A DNA stretch of 64,000 nucleotides from Petrimonas mucosa. Its GTDB lineage: Bacteria > Bacteroidota > Bacteroidia > Bacteroidales > Dysgonomonadaceae. Positions 54,781 through 64,000 of this stretch are shown here, in pieces. The position numbers were made by a program, and so were the translations under genes. The stretch is taken from contig NZ_LT608328.1 in the NCBI RefSeq assembly GCF_900095795.1, positions 2,473,001-2,537,000 on the forward strand, written 5' to 3'. How positions within the stretch are numbered: the first letter of the stretch is position 1; each line of letters begins with the position of its first letter. The notes under the pieces were generated by a model. It did no database searches, was not told the origin of the DNA, and saw only the letters and a list, made by a program, of their open reading frames with translations.

Positions 54781-56982
54781 ATGGAAAAACAAAAAACTCT
54801 GCACGAAGAACTAAAGAGATATTTCGGATTCGACACTTTTAAGGGAAATCAAAAAGCCATTATCGAAAGTGTCTTGTCTGAAAAGGATACTTTTGTACTG
54901 ATGCCTACCGGTGGGGGAAAATCGCTCTGTTACCAGTTACCGGCACTGCTTTCCAAGGGCACTGCGATCATCATTTCGCCACTTATCGCCCTGATGAAAA
55001 ATCAGGTTGACGCCATGCGTAATTTCAGTGAGGACGATGGCATTGCCCATTTTCTGAACTCCTCACTCAACAAACAGGAAATTGAGAAGGTTAAACAGGA
55101 TATTGTTTCGGGAAAAACCAAACTGCTCTACGTTGCTCCCGAATCACTTACCAAGATGGAGAACATCGATTTTCTCCGAAATGTACCCATCTCGTTTTAT
55201 GCCGTGGATGAAGCACACTGCATATCGGAATGGGGACACGACTTTCGTCCCGAGTACCGTAGAATTAGACCGATCATCAATGAAATCGGCCCCAGGCCGA
55301 TAATCGCGCTGACGGCAACGGCCACTCCGAAAGTGCAACACGATATTCAGAAAACATTGGGGATGCTCGACGCGGAGGTATTCAAGTCGTCGTTCAACCG
55401 CCCCAACCTATATTACGAAGTAAGAAGGAAGAGCGACAATGTGGACAAGGAGATCATCAAGTATATCCTGTCCCAGGGCAACAAATCGGGCATTGTCTAC
55501 TGCCTGAGCCGTAAAAAAGTGGACGACTTTACGCTGATATTGCAAGCCAACGACATCCGTGCCCTCCCCTATCATGCCGGCATGGATGCAGCTACCCGGA
55601 GCGCCAACCAGGATGCCTTCCTGATGGAGCAGGCCAACGTAATTGTCGCTACCATTGCATTCGGCATGGGTATTGATAAACCCGACGTGCGATATGTAAT
55701 CCATTACGACATACCTAAAAGTCTCGAGGGCTACTATCAGGAGACAGGCCGTTCGGGACGTGACGGAGGCGAGGGTAAATGCATCGCTTTCTACTCCAGT
55801 AAGGATCTGCAGAAGCTTGAGCGGTTCATGCAGGGTAAACCGGTGTCTGAACAGGAGATCGGAAAGCAGTTGCTGCTGGAAACAGCCGCTTATGCCGAAA
55901 CATCGGTATGTCGCAGGAAAATGCTCCTACATTACTTCGGCGAAGAGTATAACGAAGCCAATTGTGGAAATTGTGATAATTGTTTAAATCCAAAAGTTAA
56001 AGTGGAAGCTAAAGAGTTACTTGTCACCGTTTTAGAGGCTATTTCTGTGCTGAAGGAAAAGCATAAGGCCGATTATCTGATCAACTTTTTACTGGGTAAG
56101 GAGACGTCCGAGATAGAGACATTCGGACACAACGAGCTTGAGGAGTTCGGATCAGGATCGGATGAAGAGGAAAGTACTTGGGAAACGGTTATCCGTCAGG
56201 CACTGCTTGACAATTACTTAAAGAAAGACATTGAAAATTACGGAATTCTGAAAATCACAAAGAAAGGAAAGGAATTCCTGAAAAAACCTGTTTCATTTAA
56301 AATCACAAAAGAAGACGAGGAAGATGAACCCGATATCGAAGAACTCGAATCAGAAGAGGGCTTAATCTCATCGGGTGGAGGAAACTCCGGCGCCGCAGAT
56401 CCCGCTCTGTACGCAATGATGAAAGATTTGCGGAAGAAAATTTCAAAAAAACTCAACGTGCCGCCGTATGTCATATTCCAGCCAGTCTCATTGGAAGCTA
56501 TGGCAACCTCCTATCCAATCACGCTGGAAGAACTTCAAAATATACCGGGCGTTGGAGCCGGCAAAGCAAAACGATACGGTCAGGAGTTTATCGAACTCAT
56601 CAAGAAACATGTGGAGGAGAATGAGATTATCCGTCCCGAAGATCTGCGGGTAAAGACTGTAGCCAACAAATCAAAGCTCAAGGTATCGATTGTACAGGCG
56701 ATCGACAGGAAGGTTGCCCTCGACGATCTGGCCGAATCCAAGGGTATCGATTTCAACGAAATGCTTTCGGAAGTGGAAGCAATTGTCTACTCGGGTACAA
56801 AAATAAATATCAACTATTTCCTCGAAGAGGTGATGGACGCCGACACAATCAACGAGATTTACGACTATTTCCGTGAAGCTGAAACCGATAACCTGGAGAA
56901 AGCGATGGACGAGCTTCCCGATTACTCCGAGACCGAGATCAGGTTGGTCCGTATCAAGTTCTTCTCGGAAATGGCGAATTAA
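54781..56982 (+). CDS. recQ: ATP-dependent DNA helicase RecQ
   Basis: The 733-residue protein has the RecQ core: FKGNQKAIIESVL (motif 0), MPTGGGKSLCYQLPA, the DEAH box in AVDEAHCISEWGHDFRP with the aromatic-rich loop, and QETGRSGRDG. The RQC zinc site shows C...CGNCDNC, and an HRDC domain is present (QNIPGVGAGKAKRYG). An acidic linker separates RQC and HRDC, and about 130 residues follow HRDC, as in longer Bacteroidota RecQ proteins. It unwinds DNA in recombination and fork repair. Confidence 0.96.
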   Translation: MEKQKTLHEELKRYFGFDTFKGNQKAIIESVLSEKDTFVLMPTGGGKSLCYQLPALLSKGTAIIISPLIALMKNQVDAMRNFSEDDGIAHFLNSSLNKQEIEKVKQDIVSGKTKLLYVAPESLTKMENIDFLRNVPISFYAVDEAHCISEWGHDFRPEYRRIRPIINEIGPRPIIALTATATPKVQHDIQKTLGMLDAEVFKSSFNRPNLYYEVRRKSDNVDKEIIKYILSQGNKSGIVYCLSRKKVDDFTLILQANDIRALPYHAGMDAATRSANQDAFLMEQANVIVATIAFGMGIDKPDVRYVIHYDIPKSLEGYYQETGRSGRDGGEGKCIAFYSSKDLQKLERFMQGKPVSEQEIGKQLLLETAAYAETSVCRRKMLLHYFGEEYNEANCGNCDNCLNPKVKVEAKELLVTVLEAISVLKEKHKADYLINFLLGKETSEIETFGHNELEEFGSGSDEEESTWETVIRQALLDNYLKKDIENYGILKITKKGKEFLKKPVSFKITKEDEEDEPDIEELESEEGLISSGGGNSGAADPALYAMMKDLRKKISKKLNVPPYVIFQPVSLEAMATSYPITLEELQNIPGVGAGKAKRYGQEFIELIKKHVEENEIIRPEDLRVKTVANKSKLKVSIVQAIDRKVALDDLAESKGIDFNEMLSEVEAIVYSGTKININYFLEEVMDADTINEIYDYFREAETDNLEKAMDELPDYSETEIRLVRIKFFSEMAN

Positions 56983-57046
56983 CACTAACCGGTGAACTAT
57001 CAATCTCGATTCTTCGTTTATCAAAAACGAGGAAAAAAAAACAGGA

Positions 57047-58969
57047 ATGACATATTTACAAGACATAAATAGTCCTGCAGATCTGAAGAAGCTCGACATT
57101 GAACAACTGAAGCAGGTTTGTAAAGACTTAAGGGAGTTCATCATTGAGCAACTTTCGCACAATCCGGGACATTTTGCATCGAGTCTGGGCACCGTTGAAC
57201 TGACGGTCGCTCTCCATTACCTATACAACACCCCCTACGACAAGCTGGTATGGGATGTCGGTCATCAGGCTTACGGTCATAAGATCCTCACGGGACGTCG
57301 GGATCTTTTTCATACGAACCGGAAACTGGGAGGTCTCTCAGGATTTACCAATCCGAAGGAGAGCGAATACGACACCTTTGTGGCGGGACACGCATCCACC
57401 TCTATCTCGGCAGCTTTGGGAATGGCTGTGGCCGCCTCGCTCAACGGCGAGGAGAACCGCCGTGTTGTTGCAATCATCGGCGACGGAGCCATGACCGGGG
57501 GAATGGCATACGAAGGACTGAACAATGTTTGTTCCCAACCGAATAACCTGTTGATCATCCTCAACAACAACGACATGTCGATCGACAGCAACGTGGGAGG
57601 AATCCAGGATTATCTGGTCAAGATGACCACGTCGGCCAAGTACAACAAGATGAGGAGCAAGGTTTACCAGTCTTTCAAGAGCAAGAACCTCATCTCGGAA
57701 GAGAAGAAAAATATAGTTCTGCGATTCAACAACAGTGTGAAATCGCTTATCACCCAACAGCAGAACCTGTTTGAAGGGTTTAATATCCGCTACTTCGGTC
57801 CCGTTGACGGGCACGACCTGCCCGGGCTAATCCGTGTATTGCGCAATATCATGGACATGAAGGGGCCCAAGTTGCTTCATATCAAGACCGTCAAGGGAAA
57901 AGGGTTCAAGCCGGCAGAGAAGGCTGCCACCATCTGGCACGCTCCAGGCCTGTTCGACAAGGAGACGGGCGAGCGGATCGTAAAAAAAAGGATCGACCAG
58001 CCTCAGCTCTACCAGGATGTTTTCGGACACACGTTGGTTGAACTTGCTGAAAAGGACCGAAAAATAGTCGGGATCACGCCAGCCATGCCCACCGGCTGTT
58101 CCATGACCTACATGATGCAGAAGTTCCCTGACAGGGCATTTGATGTCGGTATCGCCGAAGCACATGCAGTTACCTTCTCGGCAGGACTGGCCAAAGAGGG
58201 GTTCATCCCTTTCTGCAACATCTACTCCTCTTTCATGCAACGTGCATATGACCAGGTCATACACGATGTGGCACTGCAGAAATTGAAAGTCATCATGTGT
58301 CTCGACAGGGCCGGTCTGGTAGGCGAAGATGGACCAACTCACCACGGGGTATTCGACCTTGCATACCTCCGCCCCATTCCCAACCTGGTGATCTCGGCGC
58401 CATACAATGAACATGATCTGCGCAACCTGATGTATACTGCAGCTTATGGTAACGAGGGCCCATTTGTGATCAGGTACCCTCGTGGTCAGGGCGAGAAGGT
58501 AGATTGGAGAAACCAGCCACAGCTCATCCCTATCGGGAAAGGGAAAAGGCTTAAAAGCGGGAGCGACATGGCCCTGCTCTCGATCGGAACAATCGGCAAC
58601 AGTGCCGCGAAAGCCATCGCACGGGCAGAAGAGATGGGCATCAGTGTGGCGCACTACGACATGCTCTTCCTGAAACCGATAGATGAGGAGCTGCTGCACG
58701 AGGTCGCAAAAAATTTCAAACATATCATCACACTGGAAAACGGAGTCATAAAAGGTGGTATGGGAAGCGCCGTGGTTGAGTTTCTGGCAGACAACGGCTA
58801 TATCGATAACCGGGTTTTCAGAATCGGCATAGAGGATCAGTTTGTCACCCATGGAACAATTGCAGAACTGCAGCGGATAACCGGAATTGACGCGGAGAGC
58901 ATTCTTCGGAAGATCAAGGAGGTATACGAACTGACAAAAGCTGAAGCAAGGGAAGTTCAGATGCAATAG
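57047..58969 (+). CDS. dxs: 1-deoxy-D-xylulose-5-phosphate synthase
   Basis: The 640-residue TPP enzyme catalyses the first step of the MEP isoprenoid pathway from pyruvate and glyceraldehyde 3-phosphate. Visible motifs: [14 protein letters not shown] with the family His, the TPP/Mg site [16 protein letters not shown]...NNNDMSI, and the transketolase-like C-half with [14 protein letters not shown] and the [15 protein letters not shown] segment. It starts 64 bp after recQ and lies 16 bp before trkA. Confidence 0.97.
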   Translation: MTYLQDINSPADLKKLDIEQLKQVCKDLREFIIEQLSHNPGHFASSLGTVELTVALHYLYNTPYDKLVWDVGHQAYGHKILTGRRDLFHTNRKLGGLSGFTNPKESEYDTFVAGHASTSISAALGMAVAASLNGEENRRVVAIIGDGAMTGGMAYEGLNNVCSQPNNLLIILNNNDMSIDSNVGGIQDYLVKMTTSAKYNKMRSKVYQSFKSKNLISEEKKNIVLRFNNSVKSLITQQQNLFEGFNIRYFGPVDGHDLPGLIRVLRNIMDMKGPKLLHIKTVKGKGFKPAEKAATIWHAPGLFDKETGERIVKKRIDQPQLYQDVFGHTLVELAEKDRKIVGITPAMPTGCSMTYMMQKFPDRAFDVGIAEAHAVTFSAGLAKEGFIPFCNIYSSFMQRAYDQVIHDVALQKLKVIMCLDRAGLVGEDGPTHHGVFDLAYLRPIPNLVISAPYNEHDLRNLMYTAAYGNEGPFVIRYPRGQGEKVDWRNQPQLIPIGKGKRLKSGSDMALLSIGTIGNSAAKAIARAEEMGISVAHYDMLFLKPIDEELLHEVAKNFKHIITLENGVIKGGMGSAVVEFLADNGYIDNRVFRIGIEDQFVTHGTIAELQRITGIDAESILRKIKEVYELTKAEAREVQMQ

Positions 58970-58985
58970 TAATTACCCGTAACTG

Positions 58986-60323
58986 ATGAAAATATTAATA
59001 GCCGGAGCAGGAGAAGTGGGCACCCATCTTGCCAAATTGCTTGGGCAGGAAAATCACGATATTACCTTGATGGACAGCAGCAAGGAGAGATTGATGGCTG
59101 TCCGCGACAACGCTGAATTATTGACATTCATCGGGAACTGCACTTCACTGAAAGACCTGACCGAGGCCGGGGTGGCAGATTCCGACCTCTTTATCGGTGT
59201 TACCCCCGAAGAGTCCAGAAATATCAACGCCTGCATGCTTGCAGCCAACCTGGGGGTAAAGAAGACGTTGGCGAGAATCGACAATTATGAGTACCTGTTG
59301 CCGAAGAATGTTGAGTTTTTCGAAAAACTGGGCATTCACTCCATGATCTACCCCGAAATGATGGCGGCCCGTGAGATAGTCTCCGCACTCAAGACACCGT
59401 GGACAAGGGTCTGGTGGGAGTTGTCGAACGGATCTATCATCCTCACTGCGGCCAAGGTCAGGGCCAACGCACCGATTGTTAACCGGTACCTGCGAGAACT
59501 GCCGAGTGTGGGGAAGATGTTTCACATTGTAGTGATTAAACGGAGAAACCATACGCTGATCCCGAGAGGAAACGATCAGATCCTGCCCGACGATATCATC
59601 TACTTCACCACGTTAAGAAAAAACCTTGACGAAATGCCCGCCCTGATGGGAAAGACGTCATTCGAGACCAGGAATGTGATGTTTATGGGAGGAAGCCGCA
59701 TTACCATGCGAACTGTACAGTATCTGCCATCCAATATCAACATCAAGATTATCGAGCAAAACAGGGAAAGGGCTGAAAAACTTGTGGAGATTGCACCATC
59801 CAATGTAACCATCTTCCTGGGCGATGCCCGCGACACGGAACTATTGCTCAGCGAGGGAATCACCGAGATGGATGCATTTGTCGCCCTCACCGGAAACTCC
59901 GAAGCCAACATGCTGGGCTGCATGATGGCCAAACAGTACGGGGTGAAAAAAACTGTTGCCGAAGTGGAGAATATCGATTACATCCCCATGGCAGAGCGTT
60001 TCGATATCGGTACCGTGATCAACAAAAAGCTGTTGGCGGCGAGCAAGATATATGAACTGCTTCTCAAGGCCGACGCATCCAACATAAAATGTCTTACCAT
60101 TTCCAATGCAAACGTTGGGGAAGTAGTTGCAAAGCCCAACTCAAAAGTAACCAAAAAACTGATCAAGAACCTCAACCTGCCCTCGGATATGACTCTTGGG
60201 GCACTCATACGGAACGGGGAGCCCATGCTCATTGACGGCGATACGCTTATTGAGCCGTACGATCAGGTAGTGGTGTTCTTTACGAACACATCGTTAAAAA
60301 GCATCGAGAGTTACTTCAATTGA
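58986..60323 (+). CDS. trkA: Trk potassium uptake regulatory subunit TrkA
   Basis: The 445-residue cytoplasmic protein has two RCK units. The first starts MKILIAGAGEVGTHLA with a Rossmann GxGxxG and ends with a TrkA-C domain near 140-220. The second starts NVMFMGGSRITMRTVQYL, where the glycine motif is degenerate, as is common. It gates TrkH in response to nucleotides. The trkH ATG lies 2 bp after its stop, so the subunits are made together. Confidence 0.95.
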   Translation: MKILIAGAGEVGTHLAKLLGQENHDITLMDSSKERLMAVRDNAELLTFIGNCTSLKDLTEAGVADSDLFIGVTPEESRNINACMLAANLGVKKTLARIDNYEYLLPKNVEFFEKLGIHSMIYPEMMAAREIVSALKTPWTRVWWELSNGSIILTAAKVRANAPIVNRYLRELPSVGKMFHIVVIKRRNHTLIPRGNDQILPDDIIYFTTLRKNLDEMPALMGKTSFETRNVMFMGGSRITMRTVQYLPSNINIKIIEQNRERAEKLVEIAPSNVTIFLGDARDTELLLSEGITEMDAFVALTGNSEANMLGCMMAKQYGVKKTVAEVENIDYIPMAERFDIGTVINKKLLAASKIYELLLKADASNIKCLTISNANVGEVVAKPNSKVTKKLIKNLNLPSDMTLGALIRNGEPMLIDGDTLIEPYDQVVVFFTNTSLKSIESYFN

Positions 60324-60325
60324 CT

Positions 60326-61792
60326 ATGCGAAACTTCAATTACTGGTTTGTATTCAGCAGCATAGGGCTCATTCTGATGATAGAGTCGTCTTTCATGCTG
60401 ATATCTGCGTTTGTAGGTGAAATCTACAATGAGAGTGCCGTTACCAGCCTCTACCTCTCGGCATTGGCAACCTTCATATCCGGACTTACCCTCTCATTGA
60501 TCGGAAGAAAGCGACGCAAGGAGAAGCGGATTTCGCAACGGGAAGTCTACCTGACGGTCACCCTGGTCTGGGTTTTGATGGCACTCTATGGAGCCCTTCC
60601 CTTTTTATTGGGTGGAGCCATTCCATCGTTTACTGACGCCTTTTTTGAGAGTGTGTGCGGATTTACCACCACCGGAAGCTCCACGCTGATCAACTTGGAG
60701 GCTTTTCCAAAGTCGCTCCACTTCTGGCGAAGTTTCACACAATGGATCGGCGGAATCGGCATCATCATTTTCGTGATGTCTTTCCTGCCTCTTTTTGGTG
60801 GGGGCTCCTCCCAGTTTTACAATGCCGAAGCAACCGGAATTACGAAAGAACAACTCCGCCCACGCATCAGCGATATCACCCGGAACATGTCGATTACCTA
60901 TCTTGGACTGACAGTAGTGGGGTTTCTGTTATTCTGGGCCGGCCCGATGGATGCCTTCGATGCTGCCTGCCACACCTTCACCAGCATCTCAACCGGTGGA
61001 TTCTCCACCAAGCAGGCCAGTATTGCCCATTTTAACTCTGCCTATACTGAGTACGTTGCTATTTCCCTCATGTTTTGTGGAGGTACAAGGTTCTTGTTAT
61101 TGTTCAACCTCTTCCGCCATCTTTCGGGAAAAATCTTCAAGGATGAGGAGTTCCGCTGGTATGCTTTTATGATTCTCGGTTTTACCTGTGTCATCACCCT
61201 CTCCCTCTACCTGGATGGAAATGTTTTCAGTTCTATCGAAAAGACGTTCCGGACAGTCCTTTTTCAGGTAGTTGCTGCCATCACCACCACCGGGTATGCT
61301 ACAACCGACTTCCTGCGCTGGGGTCAGTTCTACTGGTTTCTTTTCCTCGCCATGGTACTCTTTTGCGGAAGTGAGGGATCTACATCGGGTGGCATGAAGA
61401 TCTCCCGGCTGGTCATTCTGGTAAAGAATACGAGGGTGGTATTCCGCCGGCAGGTCCACCCCCAGGCACTCTATATGGTCAAGATCAACGGACAGGTGTA
61501 TGCCAATGCTGTCGTAGAGAAAGTGCTTGCATTTGTCTTTCTTTACCTCACCATTGTCGGCATTGGCGCCATTGTATTGAGCTTTACCGGCATGTCGTTC
61601 AACGAATCAATCGGCACGGCTGTCTCGAGCATGAGCAGTTACGGTTTTGGGTTGGGCAGGTTCGGTCCATCGGGCAACTTCTCATCCGCCACCGTTTTTG
61701 CCAAGTATGTACTCTGCTTTCTGATGATTGTAGGCCGTCTTGAGGTGTTCACCGTGCTGTCGCTCTTCACGAAAAGTCTATGGAAAAGGTGA
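60326..61792 (+). CDS. trkH: Trk potassium uptake channel subunit TrkH
   Basis: 488 residues from ATG 60326; a TTG two codons earlier overlaps the trkA stop and is less likely. It has about ten membrane segments with four pore-loop units. Selectivity-filter-like glycines are seen in CGFTTTGSST, STGGFSTK, ITTTGYAT and SSYGFGLG. TrkH forms the K+ pore at the inner membrane, gated by TrkA. It is last of the tig-to-trkH block. Confidence 0.95.
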   Translation: MRNFNYWFVFSSIGLILMIESSFMLISAFVGEIYNESAVTSLYLSALATFISGLTLSLIGRKRRKEKRISQREVYLTVTLVWVLMALYGALPFLLGGAIPSFTDAFFESVCGFTTTGSSTLINLEAFPKSLHFWRSFTQWIGGIGIIIFVMSFLPLFGGGSSQFYNAEATGITKEQLRPRISDITRNMSITYLGLTVVGFLLFWAGPMDAFDAACHTFTSISTGGFSTKQASIAHFNSAYTEYVAISLMFCGGTRFLLLFNLFRHLSGKIFKDEEFRWYAFMILGFTCVITLSLYLDGNVFSSIEKTFRTVLFQVVAAITTTGYATTDFLRWGQFYWFLFLAMVLFCGSEGSTSGGMKISRLVILVKNTRVVFRRQVHPQALYMVKINGQVYANAVVEKVLAFVFLYLTIVGIGAIVLSFTGMSFNESIGTAVSSMSSYGFGLGRFGPSGNFSSATVFAKYVLCFLMIVGRLEVFTVLSLFTKSLWKR

Positions 61793-61796
61793 TAAA

Positions 61797-61833
61797 GGAA
61801 AAAGGCTATCTCATGTTGTTCACGAGACAGCCT
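61797..61833 (-). terminator. Terminator of the ferredoxin gene
   Basis: On the minus strand AGGCTGTCTC pairs with GAGATAGCCT (one G-U pair), followed by five T. It also lies just after the trkH stop on the other strand. Confidence 0.75.
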
Positions 61834-61857
61834 CTTATACCTCATTTCCGGAATATG

Positions 61858-62025
61858 TTAAGCCGGATGAATTGCTTCGGTCGGGCAAACTTCTGCACAG
61901 GTACCGCAGTCGGTACAAACATCGGGATCAATCGAGTAGATATCACCTTCAGAGATTGCCTGAACAGGGCACTCATCTATACAGGTTCCACAAGCAATAC
62001 AATCTTCACTGATTACGTAAGCCAT
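61858..62025 (-). CDS. 2[4Fe-4S] ferredoxin
   Basis: A 55-residue protein, translated from ATG 62025 to TAA at 61858. It has two typical cluster motifs, CIACGTCIDECP and CTDCGTCAEVCP, each CxxCxxCxxxCP, arranged as in clostridial-type ferredoxins. It carries electrons at low potential in anaerobic metabolism, for example with pyruvate:ferredoxin oxidoreductase. It stands alone, with a -7 box at 62083-62091 and its own terminator. Confidence 0.96.
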   Translation of the reverse strand: MAYVISEDCIACGTCIDECPVQAISEGDIYSIDPDVCTDCGTCAEVCPTEAIHPA

Positions 62026-62082
62026 AATAAATAATTTATGAGTTAATGTTGCGTGATTATTAGTATTTTCACTAAACTACCG

Positions 62083-62091
62083 GCAAAGATA
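62083..62091 (-). promoter_or_regulatory. Promoter -7 box of the ferredoxin gene
   Basis: TATCTTTGC on the minus strand matches the consensus exactly, 57 bp before the ATG; -33 unclear. Confidence 0.65.
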
Positions 62092-62111
62092 CACAGTTTT
62101 TTAAAAAGAAG

Positions 62112-62152
62112 AAAGGTTGTTGTGGAGTTAGTTTCCGGAGAACAACCTTTTT
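62112..62152. other. Orphan hairpin with T-rich ends on both strands
   Basis: AAAGGTTGTT (62112-62121) pairs perfectly with AACAACCTTT (62141-62150), and both strands continue into T-rich sequence. It looks like a bidirectional terminator, but no plus-strand gene ends before it and the ferredoxin promoter points away. It lies in the 264-bp gap before the PorT-like gene. Confidence 0.5.
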
Positions 62153-62289
62153 CCCCCGCAACCTGGAGACAAAACAAGCATATATTTCTGTATACAAACA
62201 TTTTAATACTACTTGGAAGTCTATTATTTTTACAATTTCTAAATAAGAGCACCAGATACTAATTCTGCCTCTAAACCGTTTAGGATATT

Positions 62290-62970
62290 ATGAGAAAGAT
62301 GATATTTCTTGCCATGCTGTTGTCACTCCTGCCGGTCACGGCAAGCGGACAACAACAGAAACTGCAGAAACGCCCTTATGCCGACCAGAAGCTGTTTCAT
62401 CTCGGATTTACGGTCGGGATCAACATGCAAGACCTGATACTGCGACAATCGGGATATGTGAACGAAAACGGTGAAGTGTGGTTTTCCGAGATTCCGGGCT
62501 ATACACCGGGATTCAGTGCAGGAATCATCGCCGATCTCTACCTGAACAGTTTCATGAACCTCCGCATTATCCCCACGCTGCATCTGGGAAGCAAGGAGCC
62601 GGTTTTTAAGGAGCAAGCCTCTGGTGAAACTTTCGAGACCGCCGTGAGAAACAATTACATCACCCTGCCCCTGCAACTGAAACTGAGGGCTGTCCGTATC
62701 AACAATTACCGACCCTACCTGCTGACCGGACCCTATGGCAGTATCGAGCTGGCTCCAAGAAAAAATCAGCCGGTCATGCTTACCCCCTACGACTACGGGG
62801 TCGAGATTGGCGTTGGGTGTGATCTCTATTTACCCTATTTCACCCTTTCTCCTGAACTCAAATTTTGTTTCGGGCTGAACCAAATGGTAAAAGCTAACCA
62901 GTCCAAATATTCTCAATCACTCGCTGGTGCCACTCACCGCATGATCATACTGAGCTTCAATTTCGAGTGA
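62290..62970 (+). CDS. PorT-like outer-membrane beta-barrel protein
   Basis: 226 residues with a signal peptide (to about residue 20, PVTASGQ). The remainder alternates in short beta strands ending SFNFE, whose final aromatic residue is typical of outer-membrane barrels. Phrases such as LFHLGFTVGINMQDL and RPYLLTGPYGSIEL match the PorT family (T9SS-associated in Porphyromonas). PorT helps type IX secretion or gliding in some Bacteroidota, but barrels of this group also occur without T9SS. Convergent with the GT2 gene (9-bp gap). Confidence 0.8.
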   Translation: MRKMIFLAMLLSLLPVTASGQQQKLQKRPYADQKLFHLGFTVGINMQDLILRQSGYVNENGEVWFSEIPGYTPGFSAGIIADLYLNSFMNLRIIPTLHLGSKEPVFKEQASGETFETAVRNNYITLPLQLKLRAVRINNYRPYLLTGPYGSIELAPRKNQPVMLTPYDYGVEIGVGCDLYLPYFTLSPELKFCFGLNQMVKANQSKYSQSLAGATHRMIILSFNFE

Positions 62971-62979
62971 CCTGATCTT

Positions 62980-64000
62980 TCAAGGAAAGTGTGGCAACTT
63001 GCTGAATGTCCGCTTGCCTTTCAGGTAGAAATTCCACAATATACTGCCCTTAAACTTTGTCGGGATCTGCGCAACACTTCTTGACCCTATATTTTCGCGA
63101 CGATCATGCCTGAAGTTTGGCACCATCCTGTAGAAATCACGATGTGCCTTGATAACCGAAAGTGCATTACCCAGCTTTCCCTCAAGCAACAGGTGAAGAA
63201 AAGCCAGCAGGTCGAGCAGTGACCTGACGGCAAAGACCGGTATAAGGCTTCTTATCCGGCTGTTCTTATATAACATCAGCAGGTTGTTTCGAAAATTTAG
63301 ATAGGTTTTCCAGGGATTCTCCTTGGCCAGTGAGGCTGCACCGACATGATAGACCACCGACTGCGGCAGGCAGGCGATCTCTTTTCCCCGGGCATTCAAC
63401 CTCCAACAAAGATCGATCTCCTCCATGTGGGCAAAAAAACGGCCATCGAGACCACCCGCATCGAAGTAATCCCTCCTCCGGATACATAGGGCTGCGCCGG
63501 TGGCCCAGAATATCGGAATCACCGTGTCGTATTGGCCCAAGTCGCGCTCCACATTATCCAATATCCGTCCCCTGCAAAAGGGATAACCAAACATGTCGAG
63601 GAAGCCTCCACAGGCACCGGCATACTCAAAACGATCCCTCTCCCTTTGTGCCAGAATTTTGGGCTGAACGGCAGCCACACCGGGGTGTTCATCCAGGTAG
63701 GCAATCAGTGGAGAAAGCCAATTTTCGGTCGTCTCGATATCGGAATTCAGTAATACTACATATTCAGCATCAACCTGTTGAAGTGCCTTATTGTAACCAT
63801 CTGCAAAACCGTAGTTCTTGTCGAGAAGGATCAGCCGTACCTGAGGGAAACAGGTACTTAGGAAATCAACCGAATCGTCCGTCGATCCATTGTCGGCAAC
63901 AACCACTTCGGTCTGCTGATTCTCCGTATGCTGCAATACCAGCGGCAGGAATCTCTCCAGCAACTGGCGCCCGTTCCAGTTTAATATTACTACCGATGTC
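62980..64000 (-). CDS. GT2-family glycosyltransferase (5' end outside window)
   Basis: The frame runs from stop at 62980 to the right edge, and the part read near the edge, TSVVILNWNGRQLLERF, is the classic N-terminus of a GT2 enzyme, so only a few codons are missing. It has ADNGSTDDSVDFL, the DxD-type VLLNSDIETTENWL and the downstream GALCIRRRDYFDAGG...EIDLCWR segment. It resembles rhamnosyl- or other sugar transferases that extend surface polysaccharides, and ends in an amphipathic membrane-associated tail. Acceptor and sugar are unknown. Confidence 0.92.
   Translation of the reverse strand, partial: TSVVILNWNGRQLLERFLPLVLQHTENQQTEVVVADNGSTDDSVDFLSTCFPQVRLILLDKNYGFADGYNKALQQVDAEYVVLLNSDIETTENWLSPLIAYLDEHPGVAAVQPKILAQRERDRFEYAGACGGFLDMFGYPFCRGRILDNVERDLGQYDTVIPIFWATGAALCIRRRDYFDAGGLDGRFFAHMEEIDLCWRLNARGKEIACLPQSVVYHVGAASLAKENPWKTYLNFRNNLLMLYKNSRIRSLIPVFAVRSLLDLLAFLHLLLEGKLGNALSVIKAHRDFYRMVPNFRHDRRENIGSRSVAQIPTKFKGSILWNFYLKGKRTFSKLPHFP

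Noticed and set aside
57827-58966. 379-codon open frame antisense to dxs
   Set aside because: It lies wholly inside a motif-complete dxs and shows no domain of its own.

Overview
The window reads as chromosome of a Bacteroidota bacterium, most likely order Bacteroidales; placement near Dysgonomonadaceae/Porphyromonadaceae is a guess. The reasons are: many promoters fit the Bacteroidota pattern (TTG, about 19-23 bp, TAnnTTTGC); SecD and SecF are fused; tig-clpP-clpX-recQ lie in a row; and there are a PorT-like barrel, a GH76/GH125/GH92 mannan cluster and Bacteroidota-type IS elements.

Left part, 1-18.4 kb, is an accessory defence island, nearly all on the minus strand. In transcription order it holds a GmrSD-type DUF262/DUF1524 enzyme, a zinc-ribbon protein and a small membrane protein, a PLD-like/SNF2 helicase with a DUF4391 partner, a two-gene module resembling type III Druantia (a 1108-residue membrane-anchored protein plus a giant DEAH helicase), and a Fic protein cut by the window edge. 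The giant helicase is broken: an IS110-family element separates 1378 residues from the DUF1998 C-terminus. The long non-coding end of that element folds into stacked hairpins with two symmetric internal loops, the layout expected of an IS110 bridge (seek) RNA. A promoter-like box suggests this RNA is read towards the transposase gene. A frameshifted IS1595-type element closes the island next to mnmE.

Middle part, 18.4-39.4 kb, is mostly housekeeping: mnmE and a nucleoside kinase; a Na/Pi cotransporter; a SUI1-like factor overlapping a UvrD/RecB-like helicase-nuclease, then crcB; an SPFH/membrane protein/ribbon-helix-helix trio; an M3 peptidase lipoprotein; and secDF with a leader that can form two competing hairpins. 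There follow a decayed beta-propeller gene, tRNA-Thr(CGU), a glycosyltransferase, dihydroorotase overlapping a polyprenol-phosphate glycosyltransferase, initiator tRNA-Met, and an RlpA-like protein.

Right part, 39.4-64 kb: a compact alpha-mannan set (GH76, GH125, GH92) behind an Lrp/AsnC regulator. An ISL3 element with a perfect 8-bp target duplication sits between that regulator and its probable promoter. Then come an M20 amidohydrolase and DUF1015 protein, a DMP19-like protein, DUF3109 and CPBP proteins, the block tig-clpP-clpX-recQ-dxs-trkA-trkH, a small 2[4Fe-4S] ferredoxin, a PorT-like protein and a GT2 glycosyltransferase cut by the right edge.

All calls come from reading the sequence; no database search was run. 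Family names rest on motifs, length and context.
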